A DNA stretch of 56,146 nt, taken from contig NZ_JACBXD010000052.1 of assembly GCF_013870525.1 (NCBI RefSeq), positions 1 through 56,146 of the forward strand, read 5' to 3'. Below, piece by piece: positions 35,333-44,093 of this stretch (positions are counted from its first letter, which is position 1; every line of letters begins with the position of its first letter). The DNA comes from Amycolatopsis pittospori (GTDB taxonomy: Bacteria; Actinomycetota; Actinomycetes; Mycobacteriales; Pseudonocardiaceae). A program made the translations under genes and the position numbers. A model generated the notes under the pieces. The model ran no database searches and had not been told where the DNA came from. It saw nothing but the letters and a program-made list of their open reading frames with translations.

Positions 35333-36412
35333 TCAGACGGTGCCGACGACCCGGTCCCGCACGATCCGCATCGTCGCGGAGTCCACTGTGGACGGCTCGG
35401 CCGCCAGCCAGCCGCCGATCTCGTGCAGGAACTGCTCCGGCGTCATCGGCGGCGTGAGCGACGGGTCATCGTGGTCGGTGGTGACTTCACCGGTGCGGCT
35501 CGGGTACACGATCATCGCGCCGCGCAGCGTCACGCCGGGCAGGATCCGCCGGTATTCGGCGAGGCTTTCGGCCAGCCTGCTGCCGCCGCCGCGGAAGGCG
35601 CTGCCGTTGCGCAGCAGGCGGTCGTCGTCGTCGGTTTCGTAGTGTCCGGGCAGCCACAGCTTGGATTCGACGAGGACGAGCCGCTTTCCGCACAGGACGG
35701 CGTGGTCGACGTCGGCGAACACCGAGTCCGGCCAGGAGAGGCCGTGGAAGATCCGCGCGCCCGGCAGGCGGGTCAGGTAGCGCTCGAGCAGGTCGGCGGT
35801 GAGGCGTTCGGCGAGTTCGTCGGACTCGGTGCCGGGGCTGCCGAACACGCGTTTCCCGCCGAATTCGGCGGCGAACCGGTTCTTGGCGCGGGAGGCGGCG
35901 AGGTAGCCGCGCGCGAGGCGTTGCACCAGCAGGGCGGTTCCGGCGGTCAGGATCAGCCAGACGATCAGTGTCGGGGCGGAGAATCCGACGCCGGTCAGCA
36001 CCGGCAGCAGGACCAGCACCATCCCGCCGACCGCCGCGACGACCGGGGTGTGCCCGGGACCGCGCCGTCGTCCGTGGCGCACGCGGTGGTCCTGTGCGGC
36101 GAATTCCCACCATTCGAGGTCGTCCGGATCGATCACGACCGCTTCGGGGACGTAGCCCGGTTCGTCACCGAAGCGACGTCTCGGCCGCGGCCGGATCGGC
36201 ATGCGTACCGAGCGCCCGTCGGCGTCGTACCCCGCGCGCCGCATCGGATCGCTGAGCGTGTCGTAGGCCTCGCGGACCAGCTGGAACGTCAGCGCCGAGC
36301 CGCCGGCGTCCGGATGGTGCGATTTCGCGAGCCGCCGGTAGGCGGTCTTGATTTCGGTGACCGAGGCGGCCTTGCCCACACCGAGCACCTCGTAGTAGTC
36401 GACGTCGGGCAC
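35333..36412 (-). CDS. DnaJ-domain membrane protein with C-terminal NERD-like nuclease domain
   Basis: This 359-residue protein opens with a complete J domain (DYYEVLGVGKAASVTEIKTAY, HPD at residues 33-35). Two hydrophobic helices follow near the middle (VVAAVGGMVLVLLPVL, TLIVWLILTAGTALLV). The C-terminal part has ADVDHAVLCGKRLVLVESKLW, the Asp, then Glu-x-Lys pattern of NERD and other PD-(D/E)xK nucleases. The GTG at 36412 follows GGAGGTG; the longer upstream frame has no similarity. A membrane-anchored J protein tied to a nuclease-like domain is unusual; Hsp70 recruitment and DNA binding are both inference. Confidence 0.85.
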   Translation of the reverse strand: MPDVDYYEVLGVGKAASVTEIKTAYRRLAKSHHPDAGGSALTFQLVREAYDTLSDPMRRAGYDADGRSVRMPIRPRPRRRFGDEPGYVPEAVVIDPDDLEWWEFAAQDHRVRHGRRRGPGHTPVVAAVGGMVLVLLPVLTGVGFSAPTLIVWLILTAGTALLVQRLARGYLAASRAKNRFAAEFGGKRVFGSPGTESDELAERLTADLLERYLTRLPGARIFHGLSWPDSVFADVDHAVLCGKRLVLVESKLWLPGHYETDDDDRLLRNGSAFRGGGSRLAESLAEYRRILPGVTLRGAMIVYPSRTGEVTTDHDDPSLTPPMTPEQFLHEIGGWLAAEPSTVDSATMRIVRDRVVGTV

Positions 36413-36596
36413 GGGCGGTTCACCTCCAAAGGGCCGGGCCGCAACACTATTCGGCCGCCGCGGCCGGGTCGCAACCACCTCCGCGGCGCGTCGGGGTGAC
36501 CTCGTCGGGATACTGTTTCGCTTGTGGCGGAACGAGGTCCACCCCCGATGCGTCCTGGATATCGTGGAGATCGACGGAATACGGGGAAGGACAGTG

Positions 36597-37430
36597 GTGG
36601 GAGATCCGGTTACCGGCACGGCGGCGGGGGTGCCGTTCACCGCTTTGCCGCCATCGGTCGAGGTCAGCGGTCCGGCACCGGTGGTCGTCGCCTGGCATAT
36701 GATCGATTCGCCGCGCACCGACGCCGCGTTCGCGGCCGCGTTGCCGCTGGCAGCGGTGCCCGCGTGGCGCGTGTACCTCGGAATGCCGTTGTGCGGTGCG
36801 AGAATGATCGACGGCAGCATGGACGCCATCGTCGAGAGGGCCGGCCGCGACGCGATGCTCGCCTACGCCGACCCGTTCGTCCGCCAGGCCGCGCTGGAGT
36901 TCCCCGCCGCCCTCGCTGAACTGCGGGAACGCCTTGGTTTCGACACTTCGCGAATGGCCGTCGTCGGCGGTTCCCTCGGTGGTGCGGTGGCCTTGACGAT
37001 CCTGGCCACCCGGGAGATCCCGGTGCGTGCCGCGGCGCTGGTCAATCCGGCCGTCCGGGCGCGGTCGCTGGTCGGCTTGGTCGAAAACATGCTGGAGCAG
37101 CCGTATTCCTGGAACGACGAGGCGAACCAGGCGGCGGATCAGCTCGACTTCGTCGCACGATCGGGTGAAATCTCGGCCAGGGAAACGCAGGTTCCGCTTC
37201 TGGTCGTCAGCGGCGCGGAGGATTTCCCCTCGTTCCGCGAGGACGCGGACGAGCTCGTTTCCGCCTTGCGCGGGCAGTACGCCACACCGGACGACGTCCG
37301 CCTGAGCCGTGTCGCCGGGCTGGCGCATCCGCTGGCCGAAGACCCGGGTATCGAACCCGCGCCGCAACTGCCGATCGCCAAGGTCGTCGACGACGCGGTC
37401 ACCGAGTGGCTGGCGCGCCGTCTGGGCTAA
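36597..37430 (+). CDS. Alpha/beta hydrolase
   Basis: This ~277-residue protein has the nucleophile elbow VVGGSLGGAVAL, an acidic residue in LLVVSGAEDFPS and a late His in VAGLAHPLAEDP, the catalytic triad of alpha/beta hydrolases. There is no signal peptide. The substrate is unknown. I chose the GTG at 36597, which has GGGGAAGG 6 bp upstream; GTG 36594 and TTG 36522 are alternatives. The stop overlaps the end of the convergent membrane protein gene by 4 bp. Confidence 0.85.
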   Translation: MGDPVTGTAAGVPFTALPPSVEVSGPAPVVVAWHMIDSPRTDAAFAAALPLAAVPAWRVYLGMPLCGARMIDGSMDAIVERAGRDAMLAYADPFVRQAALEFPAALAELRERLGFDTSRMAVVGGSLGGAVALTILATREIPVRAAALVNPAVRARSLVGLVENMLEQPYSWNDEANQAADQLDFVARSGEISARETQVPLLVVSGAEDFPSFREDADELVSALRGQYATPDDVRLSRVAGLAHPLAEDPGIEPAPQLPIAKVVDDAVTEWLARRLG

Positions 37431-38326
37431 CAACCGGAGGGCGGCGCCGACCGGGCCGGGCCGAATTCGAGCCGTAGCTTCTCGGTCTTCGGGAGCACGA
37501 ACGCGACGCCGTTGCCCGCCCGCCAGTTCGACGGTACGAACACGTACTGGCCACCGGACTGCAGCAACAGTTTCAGTCCGGTGTACCGGTATTTGTACGC
37601 GGCGTCGGGATCCGCGCATTTCACCTGCAGGACGCCGGCGGCGGTGAGGTTGAGGCTTTCGGCGCTGTAGATCGTCGCGGCGGGCCGGACGGCGATCTGC
37701 GCCGCGACCTCGAAACCGCGCCGAGTGCCGACGGCGGCGGAATAGTCGCTGACCGCCCAGAACAACCCGATGCTGACCAGGACGTAGCCCAGGACGAGTT
37801 CCAGCAGGCTCGATCGTGGCGCCGAATCCCACTGACGCCAGGCGAACAGCAACATCAGCACGCCGAGCGCGAACCCGAGTCCGGGTAGCCCCGGCCGGTC
37901 GCGGAACGGCACCGGGTTCAGCGCGATCAGCACGGTCGCGACGATCAGCGCGGCACCCAGCCCGGCCGCGATCGGGGTGCAGATCCGGAGCAGCCGGGCC
38001 CAGCCGTTCTCGGTGAGGCGGAGGCGCAGGATCCGGACGGCGATCAGGAAGCCGAGCACCGTGCCCGCGGTCCCGGCGAGCGGCAGGAGCACGCCGTCGA
38101 CGCCGCGCGCGAAGATCTCGTCCGGCGTCTGCCCCAGCAGCGTGTAGTGCACGCGGAAGTACGCGAAGAACACCTGCGTGTCGACGAATCCGAAGAAGTA
38201 GAGCAGCGCGGTGAGCAGGGTCGTGTTGGCCAGCACCGTGCCGACCAGCTTGAGCGCCTGCGGAGGCCCCGGATCAGGTTCGGGCGCCTTCGCTTCGGGC
38301 CTGCGCAGCCCGCGCCGCACGGTCAT
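37427..38326 (-). CDS. Integral membrane protein, hypothetical
   Basis: This 299-residue protein has about five hydrophobic helices (KLVGTVLANTTLLTALLYFF, LLPLAGTAGTVLGFLIAV, IAAGLGAALIVATVLIAL, GLGFALGVLMLLFAW, LVLGYVLVSIGLFWA) and a ~100-residue polar C-terminus, probably outside (SLNLTAAGVLQVKC, GGQYVFVPSNWRAG). I recognise no family. The ATG at 38326 overlaps the stop of the lipoprotein gene (ATGA), so the two are probably made together. Confidence 0.8.
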   Translation of the reverse strand: MTVRRGLRRPEAKAPEPDPGPPQALKLVGTVLANTTLLTALLYFFGFVDTQVFFAYFRVHYTLLGQTPDEIFARGVDGVLLPLAGTAGTVLGFLIAVRILRLRLTENGWARLLRICTPIAAGLGAALIVATVLIALNPVPFRDRPGLPGLGFALGVLMLLFAWRQWDSAPRSSLLELVLGYVLVSIGLFWAVSDYSAAVGTRRGFEVAAQIAVRPAATIYSAESLNLTAAGVLQVKCADPDAAYKYRYTGLKLLLQSGGQYVFVPSNWRAGNGVAFVLPKTEKLRLEFGPARSAPPSGC

Positions 38327-38826
38327 CCGGACGTGGTCTCTGTGGGTTGCTCGCTGGTCGAAGCCGGGCTTTCCGACGTCGTGGTCTCCTCGGTGACCTC
38401 GGGTTTGCACTCGACGGCCTTGATCGTGACGGTCCCGCCGGGTTCGACCGGCGAACGCGTGATGCTGCTGACGCACTCGCCGGAGCCGGTGATCACGACC
38501 TTGACGCCGCACAGGTCCGCCCCGCAGGCCTTCCTGATGTCGCCTTCGATATCCGATTTGGCGATCGGGGGAGAGGCGCCGAGCCGGGTGTGGTCGTAGA
38601 CGATCGGGCTGCCGGGCACACCGGGCGGAGCGGGATCCTCGGTGCGGCCACCACCCTTGGCGGGTGGGGACGACGAGGAGGACGCCGTCGGCGCGGTCTC
38701 CGTCGTCACCCCGCTGTCCGCGGTCGAATCGCCCGGTGCGGTGTCCCGGGGACGGGAAGCCCCGCCGCAGCCCGCCGTGAACCCGAGAGCGGCGATCGCC
38801 ATCGCCGCGCTGAACAGCCGTTTCAT
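38323..38826 (-). CDS. Putative lipoprotein, Ser/Thr-rich
   Basis: This 167-residue protein has a short basic N-terminus, a hydrophobic run and a lipobox-like GFTAGC with Cys20, followed by a low-complexity Ser/Thr/Pro stretch (TASSSSSPPAKGGG). The rest has four Cys residues and a small folded region (SDIEGDIRKACGADLCGVKV). It is probably anchored on the outer face of the membrane with the adjacent integral membrane protein. The start ATG at 38826 follows GGTGAGG. Function unknown. Confidence 0.82.
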   Translation of the reverse strand: MKRLFSAAMAIAALGFTAGCGGASRPRDTAPGDSTADSGVTTETAPTASSSSSPPAKGGGRTEDPAPPGVPGSPIVYDHTRLGASPPIAKSDIEGDIRKACGADLCGVKVVITGSGECVSSITRSPVEPGGTVTIKAVECKPEVTEETTTSESPASTSEQPTETTSG

Positions 38827-39004
38827 GGACCTCACCGTCCCTGGAAGACGCCCTTCTGGGTAAGGACGCGGAACGAGGGCTCCCTGATACGTCCCGGCTT
38901 GGTCCGTTCGGGGGTATTTCGCTGATTCCGCCCTTTAGGGCAGTTCCGGGCGGACCGGAGCGCGACAACTTTCCGGACCGGGCTTCCGACACGCTCGAAA
39001 TTAT

Positions 39005-39023
39005 GTTAAGAAACTTTACTAAC
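39005..39023. promoter_or_regulatory. AT-rich palindrome, possible ROK- or GntR-type operator
   Basis: gttaagaaa-c-tttactaac is an imperfect 9-bp inverted repeat (7 of 9 pairs) just before the ribosome site of the permease gene. It stands out as AT-rich in 70% GC DNA. ROK-family repressors bind similar tttcctaa-like sites, and the operon encodes a ROK protein. Confidence 0.5.
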
Positions 39024-39040
39024 TAACAGGGAGGCGCGTT

Positions 39041-40450
39041 TTGAGTTCACCCCCGCAGCCGGGGCTCGAGCGGAAGATCGGGCCGCTGCAGGCGACCGCC
39101 ATCAACATGACCCAGATGTGCGGGATCGGCCCGTTCGTCACCATCCCCGCGATGGTGGCGACCCTCGGCGGCCCGCAGGCCATGTTCGGCTGGCTCATCG
39201 GCGCGATCATCGCCCTCGCCGACGGCCTGATCTGGGCCGAGCTCGGCGCCGCCCTCCCCGGTGCCGGCGGCACCTACGTCTACCTGCGCGAGGCCTTCGG
39301 CTTCCGCACCGGCAGGCTCATGCCGTTCCTGTTCGCCTGGAGCGCGGTGCTGTTCATCCCGCTGATCATGTCCACCGGCATCATCGGCCTCGTCCAGTAC
39401 CTCGGGTACCTGATCCCGGGGGTGGCGGACGAGGGCGGGACCACCGCGCTCGGCAAGGTCATCGGGCTCGGTGTCATCGTGCTCGTGGTACTGGCGCTGT
39501 TCCGGCGGATCGGCGAGATCGGGAAGCTGACCACGGTCCTGTTCGCGATCATGCTCTTCGCGGCGCTTTCGGTGATCGTCGCCGCTTTCACGCATTTCGA
39601 CGGCGCGCAAGCGTTCGCCTTCACGCCGGGCGCGTTCTCGTTCGGCGGCGGAGCCTTCTGGGCCGGGCTCGGCGCGGGCCTGATCATCGCGATCTACGAC
39701 TACCTCGGCTACAACACCAGCGCCTACCTCGGCGGCGAGGTCCGCGACCCGGGCCGGACGCTGCCGCGGTCGATCATCTTCTCGATCCTCGGCATCATGA
39801 GCCTGTACTTCCTGTTGCAGCTCGGGGTGCTCGGCTCGATCCCGCTGGAAGAACTGAAGAACGCGACATCGGTCGCCTCCACCGTGCTGGAACAGGCGTG
39901 GGGCACGGGCGCGGCCAAGGTCATCACCGTGTTCATCGTGATCGCCGCGGTCGGCTCGGTGTTCGCCGGCCTGCTCGGCGGCTCGCGTGTCCCGTTCGAG
40001 GCCGCACGCGACAAGGTGTTCCTGCCGGTGTTCGCCGAACTGCACCCGAAACTCAATCTGCCGACCGCCGGTGTCCTCACGATGGGGCTCATCGCCGCGA
40101 TCGGGTCGCTGTTCACCCTCACCGCGGTGATCAACGCGGCGGTGACGGTGCTGGTGATCGTCCAGTCGCTCGCGCAGGTCGCGGCGATCGTGGTGCTGCG
40201 CCGACGGCGGCCCGAGCTGGACCGCCCGTACCGCCAGTGGCTCTACCCGATCCCGACGATCATCGCGCTGCTCGGCTGGGTCTACATCTACTTCTCCGCC
40301 ACGTGGCTCTCGATCGGGCTTTCGGTGGGGTGGATCGCGCTCGGCGTGGCCGCGTTCCTCGCCTACGCGAAGGCGGAACGCGTGTGGCCGTTCGGGCCCA
40401 AGGGGATTCAGGAATCGTTCGCAGGGGCGGCAGAGGGGACCGGGAAGTGA
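39041..40450 (+). CDS. APC-family amino acid/polyamine permease
   Basis: This 469-residue protein has about 12 hydrophobic helices and APC-family motifs: INMTQMCGIGPFVTIP in helix 1, GGTYVYLREAFG after helix 2, YDYLGYNTSAYLGGEVRDPGR near the middle. It probably imports an amino acid or amine. The TTG start at 39041 is well placed after AGGGAGG. Its stop overlaps the ROK kinase start (GTGA), an uncommon pairing of an amino acid-type carrier with a sugar kinase-like protein. Confidence 0.9.
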   Translation: MSSPPQPGLERKIGPLQATAINMTQMCGIGPFVTIPAMVATLGGPQAMFGWLIGAIIALADGLIWAELGAALPGAGGTYVYLREAFGFRTGRLMPFLFAWSAVLFIPLIMSTGIIGLVQYLGYLIPGVADEGGTTALGKVIGLGVIVLVVLALFRRIGEIGKLTTVLFAIMLFAALSVIVAAFTHFDGAQAFAFTPGAFSFGGGAFWAGLGAGLIIAIYDYLGYNTSAYLGGEVRDPGRTLPRSIIFSILGIMSLYFLLQLGVLGSIPLEELKNATSVASTVLEQAWGTGAAKVITVFIVIAAVGSVFAGLLGGSRVPFEAARDKVFLPVFAELHPKLNLPTAGVLTMGLIAAIGSLFTLTAVINAAVTVLVIVQSLAQVAAIVVLRRRRPELDRPYRQWLYPIPTIIALLGWVYIYFSATWLSIGLSVGWIALGVAAFLAYAKAERVWPFGPKGIQESFAGAAEGTGK

Positions 40451-41346
40451 CGGGGGAAGAGCTGATCCTGGGGATCGACTTCGGTGGTACGAAGGTCGCG
40501 ATCGGGCTGGCCGACAGAGCCGGGAGCCTGCTGGTCACCCGGCGGCTCGAAACCGACGCGCAGGCGGGCGCCGAACAGGTGGTGAGCCGCGCGCTCGCCG
40601 CCGCCCGGAAACTGCTCGCCGACGAAGGCGCCGCCGACGACCTCGCCGCGATCGGCGTCGTGAGCCCCGGCATCGTGCTGGAGGACCGCATCCTGCTGGC
40701 CCCCAACGTGCCGGGCTGGGAGCAACTGCGGCTGCGGGAACTGATCGCCGAAGAGTTCGGCGGCGTCCCGATCTCGGTGGGCACCGACGCCAAGGCGGCG
40801 GCGCTCGCGGAATGGCGGTGGGGAGCGCTGGCGGACACCGATCCGGCGGTGTTCCTCTCGCTGGGGACCGGGATCGCGGCGGCGGTCCTGGTCGGCGGCC
40901 GGCTGCTGGCCGGCGCGAATGGCGCTGCGGGAGAGATCGGGTACAACCTCCTCTCGCCGCAGGACACCGACGGGTTCGCCAGCGGAGCGGCGCCGCTGGA
41001 GGAAGCCGTCGGTGGGCGTGGGCTGGGCGGCCGGGCGAGTGTGCTGCTCGGCCGCCCGGTAACCGCGGGCGAGCTGTTCGGCCTCGCCAGGGAGAACGCA
41101 CAGGCCAAGGAACTGGTCACGGCCGCGCTCGACGAGCTTTCGATGCACGTCGCGAACCTCGCGATCTCGCTCGACCCGCGGCGGATCGCCGTGGGCGGGG
41201 GACTGGTGCGGTCGGCCGACGTCCTCCTGCCCGCGCTGCGGGAACGGCTCGCGCAGGCCGTCCCGTTCCCGCCGGAACTGGTCTCGGCGAAATTCGACCA
41301 GGACGCCTCCCTGCTGGGGGCGATCGCCATCGCGCTGGACGCCTGA
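40447..41346 (+). CDS. ROK-family sugar kinase-like protein without zinc motif
   Basis: This 299-residue protein has the ROK ATP-binding LGIDFGGTKVAIGL, the catalytic Asp region GTDAKAAALAEWRWG and the GTGIAAAVLVGGRLLAGANGAAGEIG segment. There is no helix-turn-helix. The usual GH residue pair and CxCGxxGC zinc motif after GAAGEIG are absent (EIGYNLLSPQDTDGFASG). Phosphorylation of a sugar or derivative is likely, but the unusual core and the coupled permease make the substrate uncertain. A strong terminator follows. Confidence 0.88.
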   Translation: MTGEELILGIDFGGTKVAIGLADRAGSLLVTRRLETDAQAGAEQVVSRALAAARKLLADEGAADDLAAIGVVSPGIVLEDRILLAPNVPGWEQLRLRELIAEEFGGVPISVGTDAKAAALAEWRWGALADTDPAVFLSLGTGIAAAVLVGGRLLAGANGAAGEIGYNLLSPQDTDGFASGAAPLEEAVGGRGLGGRASVLLGRPVTAGELFGLARENAQAKELVTAALDELSMHVANLAISLDPRRIAVGGGLVRSADVLLPALRERLAQAVPFPPELVSAKFDQDASLLGAIAIALDA

Positions 41347-41362
41347 GCGCGATCACGGACCG

Positions 41363-41411
41363 AAGCCGCCGGGCCTTCGCTAGATCCGATCTAGCGAAGG
41401 CCCGGCGGCTT
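41363..41411. terminator. Terminator hairpin after the ROK gene
   Basis: 24-bp arms beginning aagccgccgggccttcgcta pair perfectly around a single base. It follows the ROK stop by 16 bp and ends in CTTT, and precedes the flavin reductase gene. Confidence 0.88.
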
Positions 41412-41448
41412 TCTCGCGCCTGAGGGGTGAGGCGAGAGGAGGTCGGAG

Positions 41449-42021
41449 ATGAACAAGAGCCCGCTGCGGGTCGCGGTGATCATCGGCAGCACTCGTGAGG
41501 GGCGGGTGGGGGACGCCGTCGGGAAGTGGTTCACCGGCCGCGCGGAAGCCAGGGACGACGTCGTCCTCGACGTCCTGGACCTGGTCGACTTCGACCTGCC
41601 GGCCGGGCTGCCGGAGCAGGCGACGCCGGATATGAAGCGATTCGCAGCCAGGGTGGACGACGCCGAGGCGTTCGTCGTCGTGACCCCGGAGTACAACCGC
41701 AGCTTCCCGGCGTCGCTCAAGCAGGCGATCGACTGCGCCTACGACGAGTGGCGAGCGAAGCCGGTCGGTTTCGTCTCCTACGGCTACCGGTCGCAGGGCC
41801 TCTACGCGGTGGAGCAGCTGCGCACGATCTTCACCGAACTGCACACCGTGACGATGCGGGACACGGTCGCCTTCAACCTCCTCGACGGGACTTTCGCCCG
41901 CGACGGGACCCCCTTCGACGCCGACGGCCAGGGACAGTCCGCGACGACCCTGATCGACGAACTCGTCTGGTGGGGCCTCGCCCTGCGCGAAGCACGCACC
42001 GCCCGCCCGTACGTCTGCTGA
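41449..42021 (+). CDS. NADPH-dependent FMN reductase family protein
   Basis: This 190-residue flavodoxin-fold protein has the FMN phosphate loop GSTREGRVGD at residues 13-22 and the family motif TPEYNRSFPASLKQAID. It probably reduces FMN or a quinone-type compound with NAD(P)H. It precedes the drug-type ABC exporter genes by 23 bp, so co-expression is likely; together they may handle a redox-active or toxic compound. The ATG at 41449 follows GGAGG. Confidence 0.9.
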   Translation: MNKSPLRVAVIIGSTREGRVGDAVGKWFTGRAEARDDVVLDVLDLVDFDLPAGLPEQATPDMKRFAARVDDAEAFVVVTPEYNRSFPASLKQAIDCAYDEWRAKPVGFVSYGYRSQGLYAVEQLRTIFTELHTVTMRDTVAFNLLDGTFARDGTPFDADGQGQSATTLIDELVWWGLALREARTARPYVC

Positions 42022-42044
42022 AACTTCTGAAAGGAACAAGGAAA

Positions 42045-43025
42045 ATGAGTGAACTGGCCATCGAAGCCTCGGGGCTGGTCAAGGTGTTCGGGAAGAACCG
42101 GGCGGTCGACGGGATCGATCTGAAGGTCCCCGCGGGCTCCGTGTACGGCGTCCTCGGACCGAACGGCGCCGGCAAGACCACCGCGGTGAAGATGCTCGCG
42201 ACCCTGCTCCGCCCCGACAGCGGCGAGGCACGGATCTTCGGCAAGGACGTCGTCCGCGACGCCGACGCCGTCCGGACCATGGTGAGCCTGACCGGGCAGT
42301 ACGCCTCGGTCGACGAGGAACTGACCGGAACCGAGAACCTGATGCTGATCGGCAGGCTGACCGGGCACCGCAAACCGGCCGCGCGGGAGCGGGCGGCGGA
42401 ACTGCTGGCTGCGTTCGGCCTGACCGAGGCCGCGGGACGGCAGGTGAAGAACTACTCCGGCGGGATGCGGCGGCGGATCGACATCGCCGCGAGCATCCTC
42501 AACACCCCGGACGTGCTCTTCCTCGACGAGCCCACGACCGGGCTCGATCCCCGCAGCCGCAACCAGGTCTGGGACATCGTGCGCGCCATCGTCCAGCACG
42601 GCACCACCGTCCTGCTGACCACGCAGTACCTCGACGAAGCCGATCAGCTGGCGTCCCGGATCGCGGTCATCGACAGCGGCAAGGTCATCGCCGAAGGCAC
42701 CAAGGGGCAGCTGAAGGCGTCGGTCGGCGCGGGCGCCGTCCACGTCCGGCTGCGTGAGGCCGACCAGCGGCCCGAAGCCGAGGCGCTGCTGACCCGGATC
42801 CTCGGGGCGCAGGTGCAGCTCGAACCGGACCCGCTCGCGCTGACCGCCCGGCTTTCGGGCGACAGCACCGAACAGGGCGCCGCCGAGCACGCCGCGCGAG
42901 CCCTCGCCGAACTCGCCCGCGCGGGCGTCGTCGTCGACACCTTCTCCCTCGGCCAGCCGAGCCTCGACGAGGTCTTCCTGGCCCTGACCGATCGCACCGC
43001 CACGCCCGAGGAAAGTGCGGCATGA
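42045..43025 (+). CDS. ABC exporter ATPase, DrrA type
   Basis: This 326-residue protein has Walker A GPNGAGKTT (residues 38-46), ABC signature YSGGMRRRIDIA, Walker B VLFLDEPTTGLDP and the His switch region TTQYLDEADQLA. The C-terminal ~90 residues match the DrrA extension that follows the ATPase in daunorubicin-type exporters. It pairs with the membrane protein at 43195. The ATG at 42045 follows AAGGAACAAGG; the frame upstream lies in the FMN reductase gene. Confidence 0.94.
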   Translation: MSELAIEASGLVKVFGKNRAVDGIDLKVPAGSVYGVLGPNGAGKTTAVKMLATLLRPDSGEARIFGKDVVRDADAVRTMVSLTGQYASVDEELTGTENLMLIGRLTGHRKPAARERAAELLAAFGLTEAAGRQVKNYSGGMRRRIDIAASILNTPDVLFLDEPTTGLDPRSRNQVWDIVRAIVQHGTTVLLTTQYLDEADQLASRIAVIDSGKVIAEGTKGQLKASVGAGAVHVRLREADQRPEAEALLTRILGAQVQLEPDPLALTARLSGDSTEQGAAEHAARALAELARAGVVVDTFSLGQPSLDEVFLALTDRTATPEESAA

Positions 43026-43194
43026 ACACGGAGTTCGGCCGGGTGGCCGGATGGCCGGTGACCACAGAGCGCGCTTCGGCAACGCCCCGCTATCGGGGCG
43101 GCAGGGCGCCCTATCCGACGAACAGGAACTTTGTTTCCAAGACGCGCCCTGGCGACCCGATCGCGGACGCGCGCGCCATCGAGGAGGAAGCAGC

Positions 43195-44046
43195 TTGAGC
43201 ACCACAACCGTCAAAGAGAACGAACCCGTCCTCGCGGCACCGAAGCCCGAAGACCTCGCCGCGATCCTGATCTCGAAGAATCGCCCGCGGCGCCCGAGCG
43301 CGTTGTCGGCTTCGGTCACCTTCGGGTGGCGCGCGATGCTGAAGATCAAGCACGTGCCGGAGCAGATGTTCGACGTCACGGCGTTCCCGATCATGATGAC
43401 GCTGATGTTCACTTACCTGTTCGGTGGCGCGCTGTCCGGCTCCCCGACGGAGTACCTGCAGTTCGTGCTCCCGGGCATCATGGCGAGCAGCATCCTGATG
43501 ATCACCATGTACACCGGGCTCGCGGTCAACACCGACATCGAGAAGGGTGTGTTCGACCGGTTCCGCACGCTGCCGATCTGGCGGCCGTCGGCGATGGTCG
43601 GCTACCTGCTCGGCGACATGCTGCGCTACCTCATCGCGTCGCTGGTGATCCTTGGTGTCGGCCTGATCATGGGCTTCCGCCCTGGCGGCGGGGTCGGCGG
43701 CGTGGCCGCGGCGATCCTCCTGCTGCTGGCGTTCTCGTTCGCGTTCTCGTGGATCTGGACGATGTTCGGGCTGCTGCTGCGGAGCGAGAAGTCGGTGATG
43801 GGGGTCAGCATGATGGTGCTGTTCCCGCTGACCTTCCTCAGCAACATCTACGTCAACCCGGAGACGATGCCGAGTTGGTTGCAGGCCTTCGTCGACGTCA
43901 ACCCGGTGACCCATGTGGTCGCGGCGGTCCGATCGATGATGGACGGCAACTGGGACGGTGGCGAGATCACCTGGGTGCTCATCGTCGGCGGCGTAATCCT
44001 CGCCGTGTTCGGCACGTTGACGATGCGGCTCTACAACAGGAAATGA
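43195..44046 (+). CDS. ABC-2 type exporter permease, DrrB type
   Basis: This 283-residue protein has six hydrophobic segments and the ABC-2 pattern with VNTDIEKGVFDRFRTLPIWR between helices and LTFLSNIYVNPETMPSWLQAFVDVNPVTH near the end. The TTG start at 43195 follows GAGGAGGAAG. It is 170 bp from the ATPase gene; the spacer stays open but encodes no family sequence and includes a small hairpin (cgcccc/ggggcg near 43086). With the ATPase it should export a hydrophobic compound. Confidence 0.92.
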   Translation: MSTTTVKENEPVLAAPKPEDLAAILISKNRPRRPSALSASVTFGWRAMLKIKHVPEQMFDVTAFPIMMTLMFTYLFGGALSGSPTEYLQFVLPGIMASSILMITMYTGLAVNTDIEKGVFDRFRTLPIWRPSAMVGYLLGDMLRYLIASLVILGVGLIMGFRPGGGVGGVAAAILLLLAFSFAFSWIWTMFGLLLRSEKSVMGVSMMVLFPLTFLSNIYVNPETMPSWLQAFVDVNPVTHVVAAVRSMMDGNWDGGEITWVLIVGGVILAVFGTLTMRLYNRK

Positions 44047-44060
44047 TCCGGGGGTGACAT

Positions 44061-44093
44061 GGTCCCCTGGTGGCTCACAGCCGCCAGGGGACC
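44061..44093. terminator. Hairpin between ABC permease and AAA regulator
   Basis: 14-bp arms ggtcccctggtggc and gccgccaggggacc pair with one mismatch around 5 nt. The element lies 15 bp after the permease stop and overlaps the last codons of the convergent regulator gene. Confidence 0.7.

Noticed and set aside
41363..41411. Inverted ends of an insertion sequence
   Set aside because: The arms are separated by one base and follow a stop codon, so a terminator explains them better.
43026..43194. An N-terminal extension of the ABC permease or a small gene in the gap
   Set aside because: The frame is open but has no family similarity, while the TTG at 43195 has a strong ribosome site and the right protein length.
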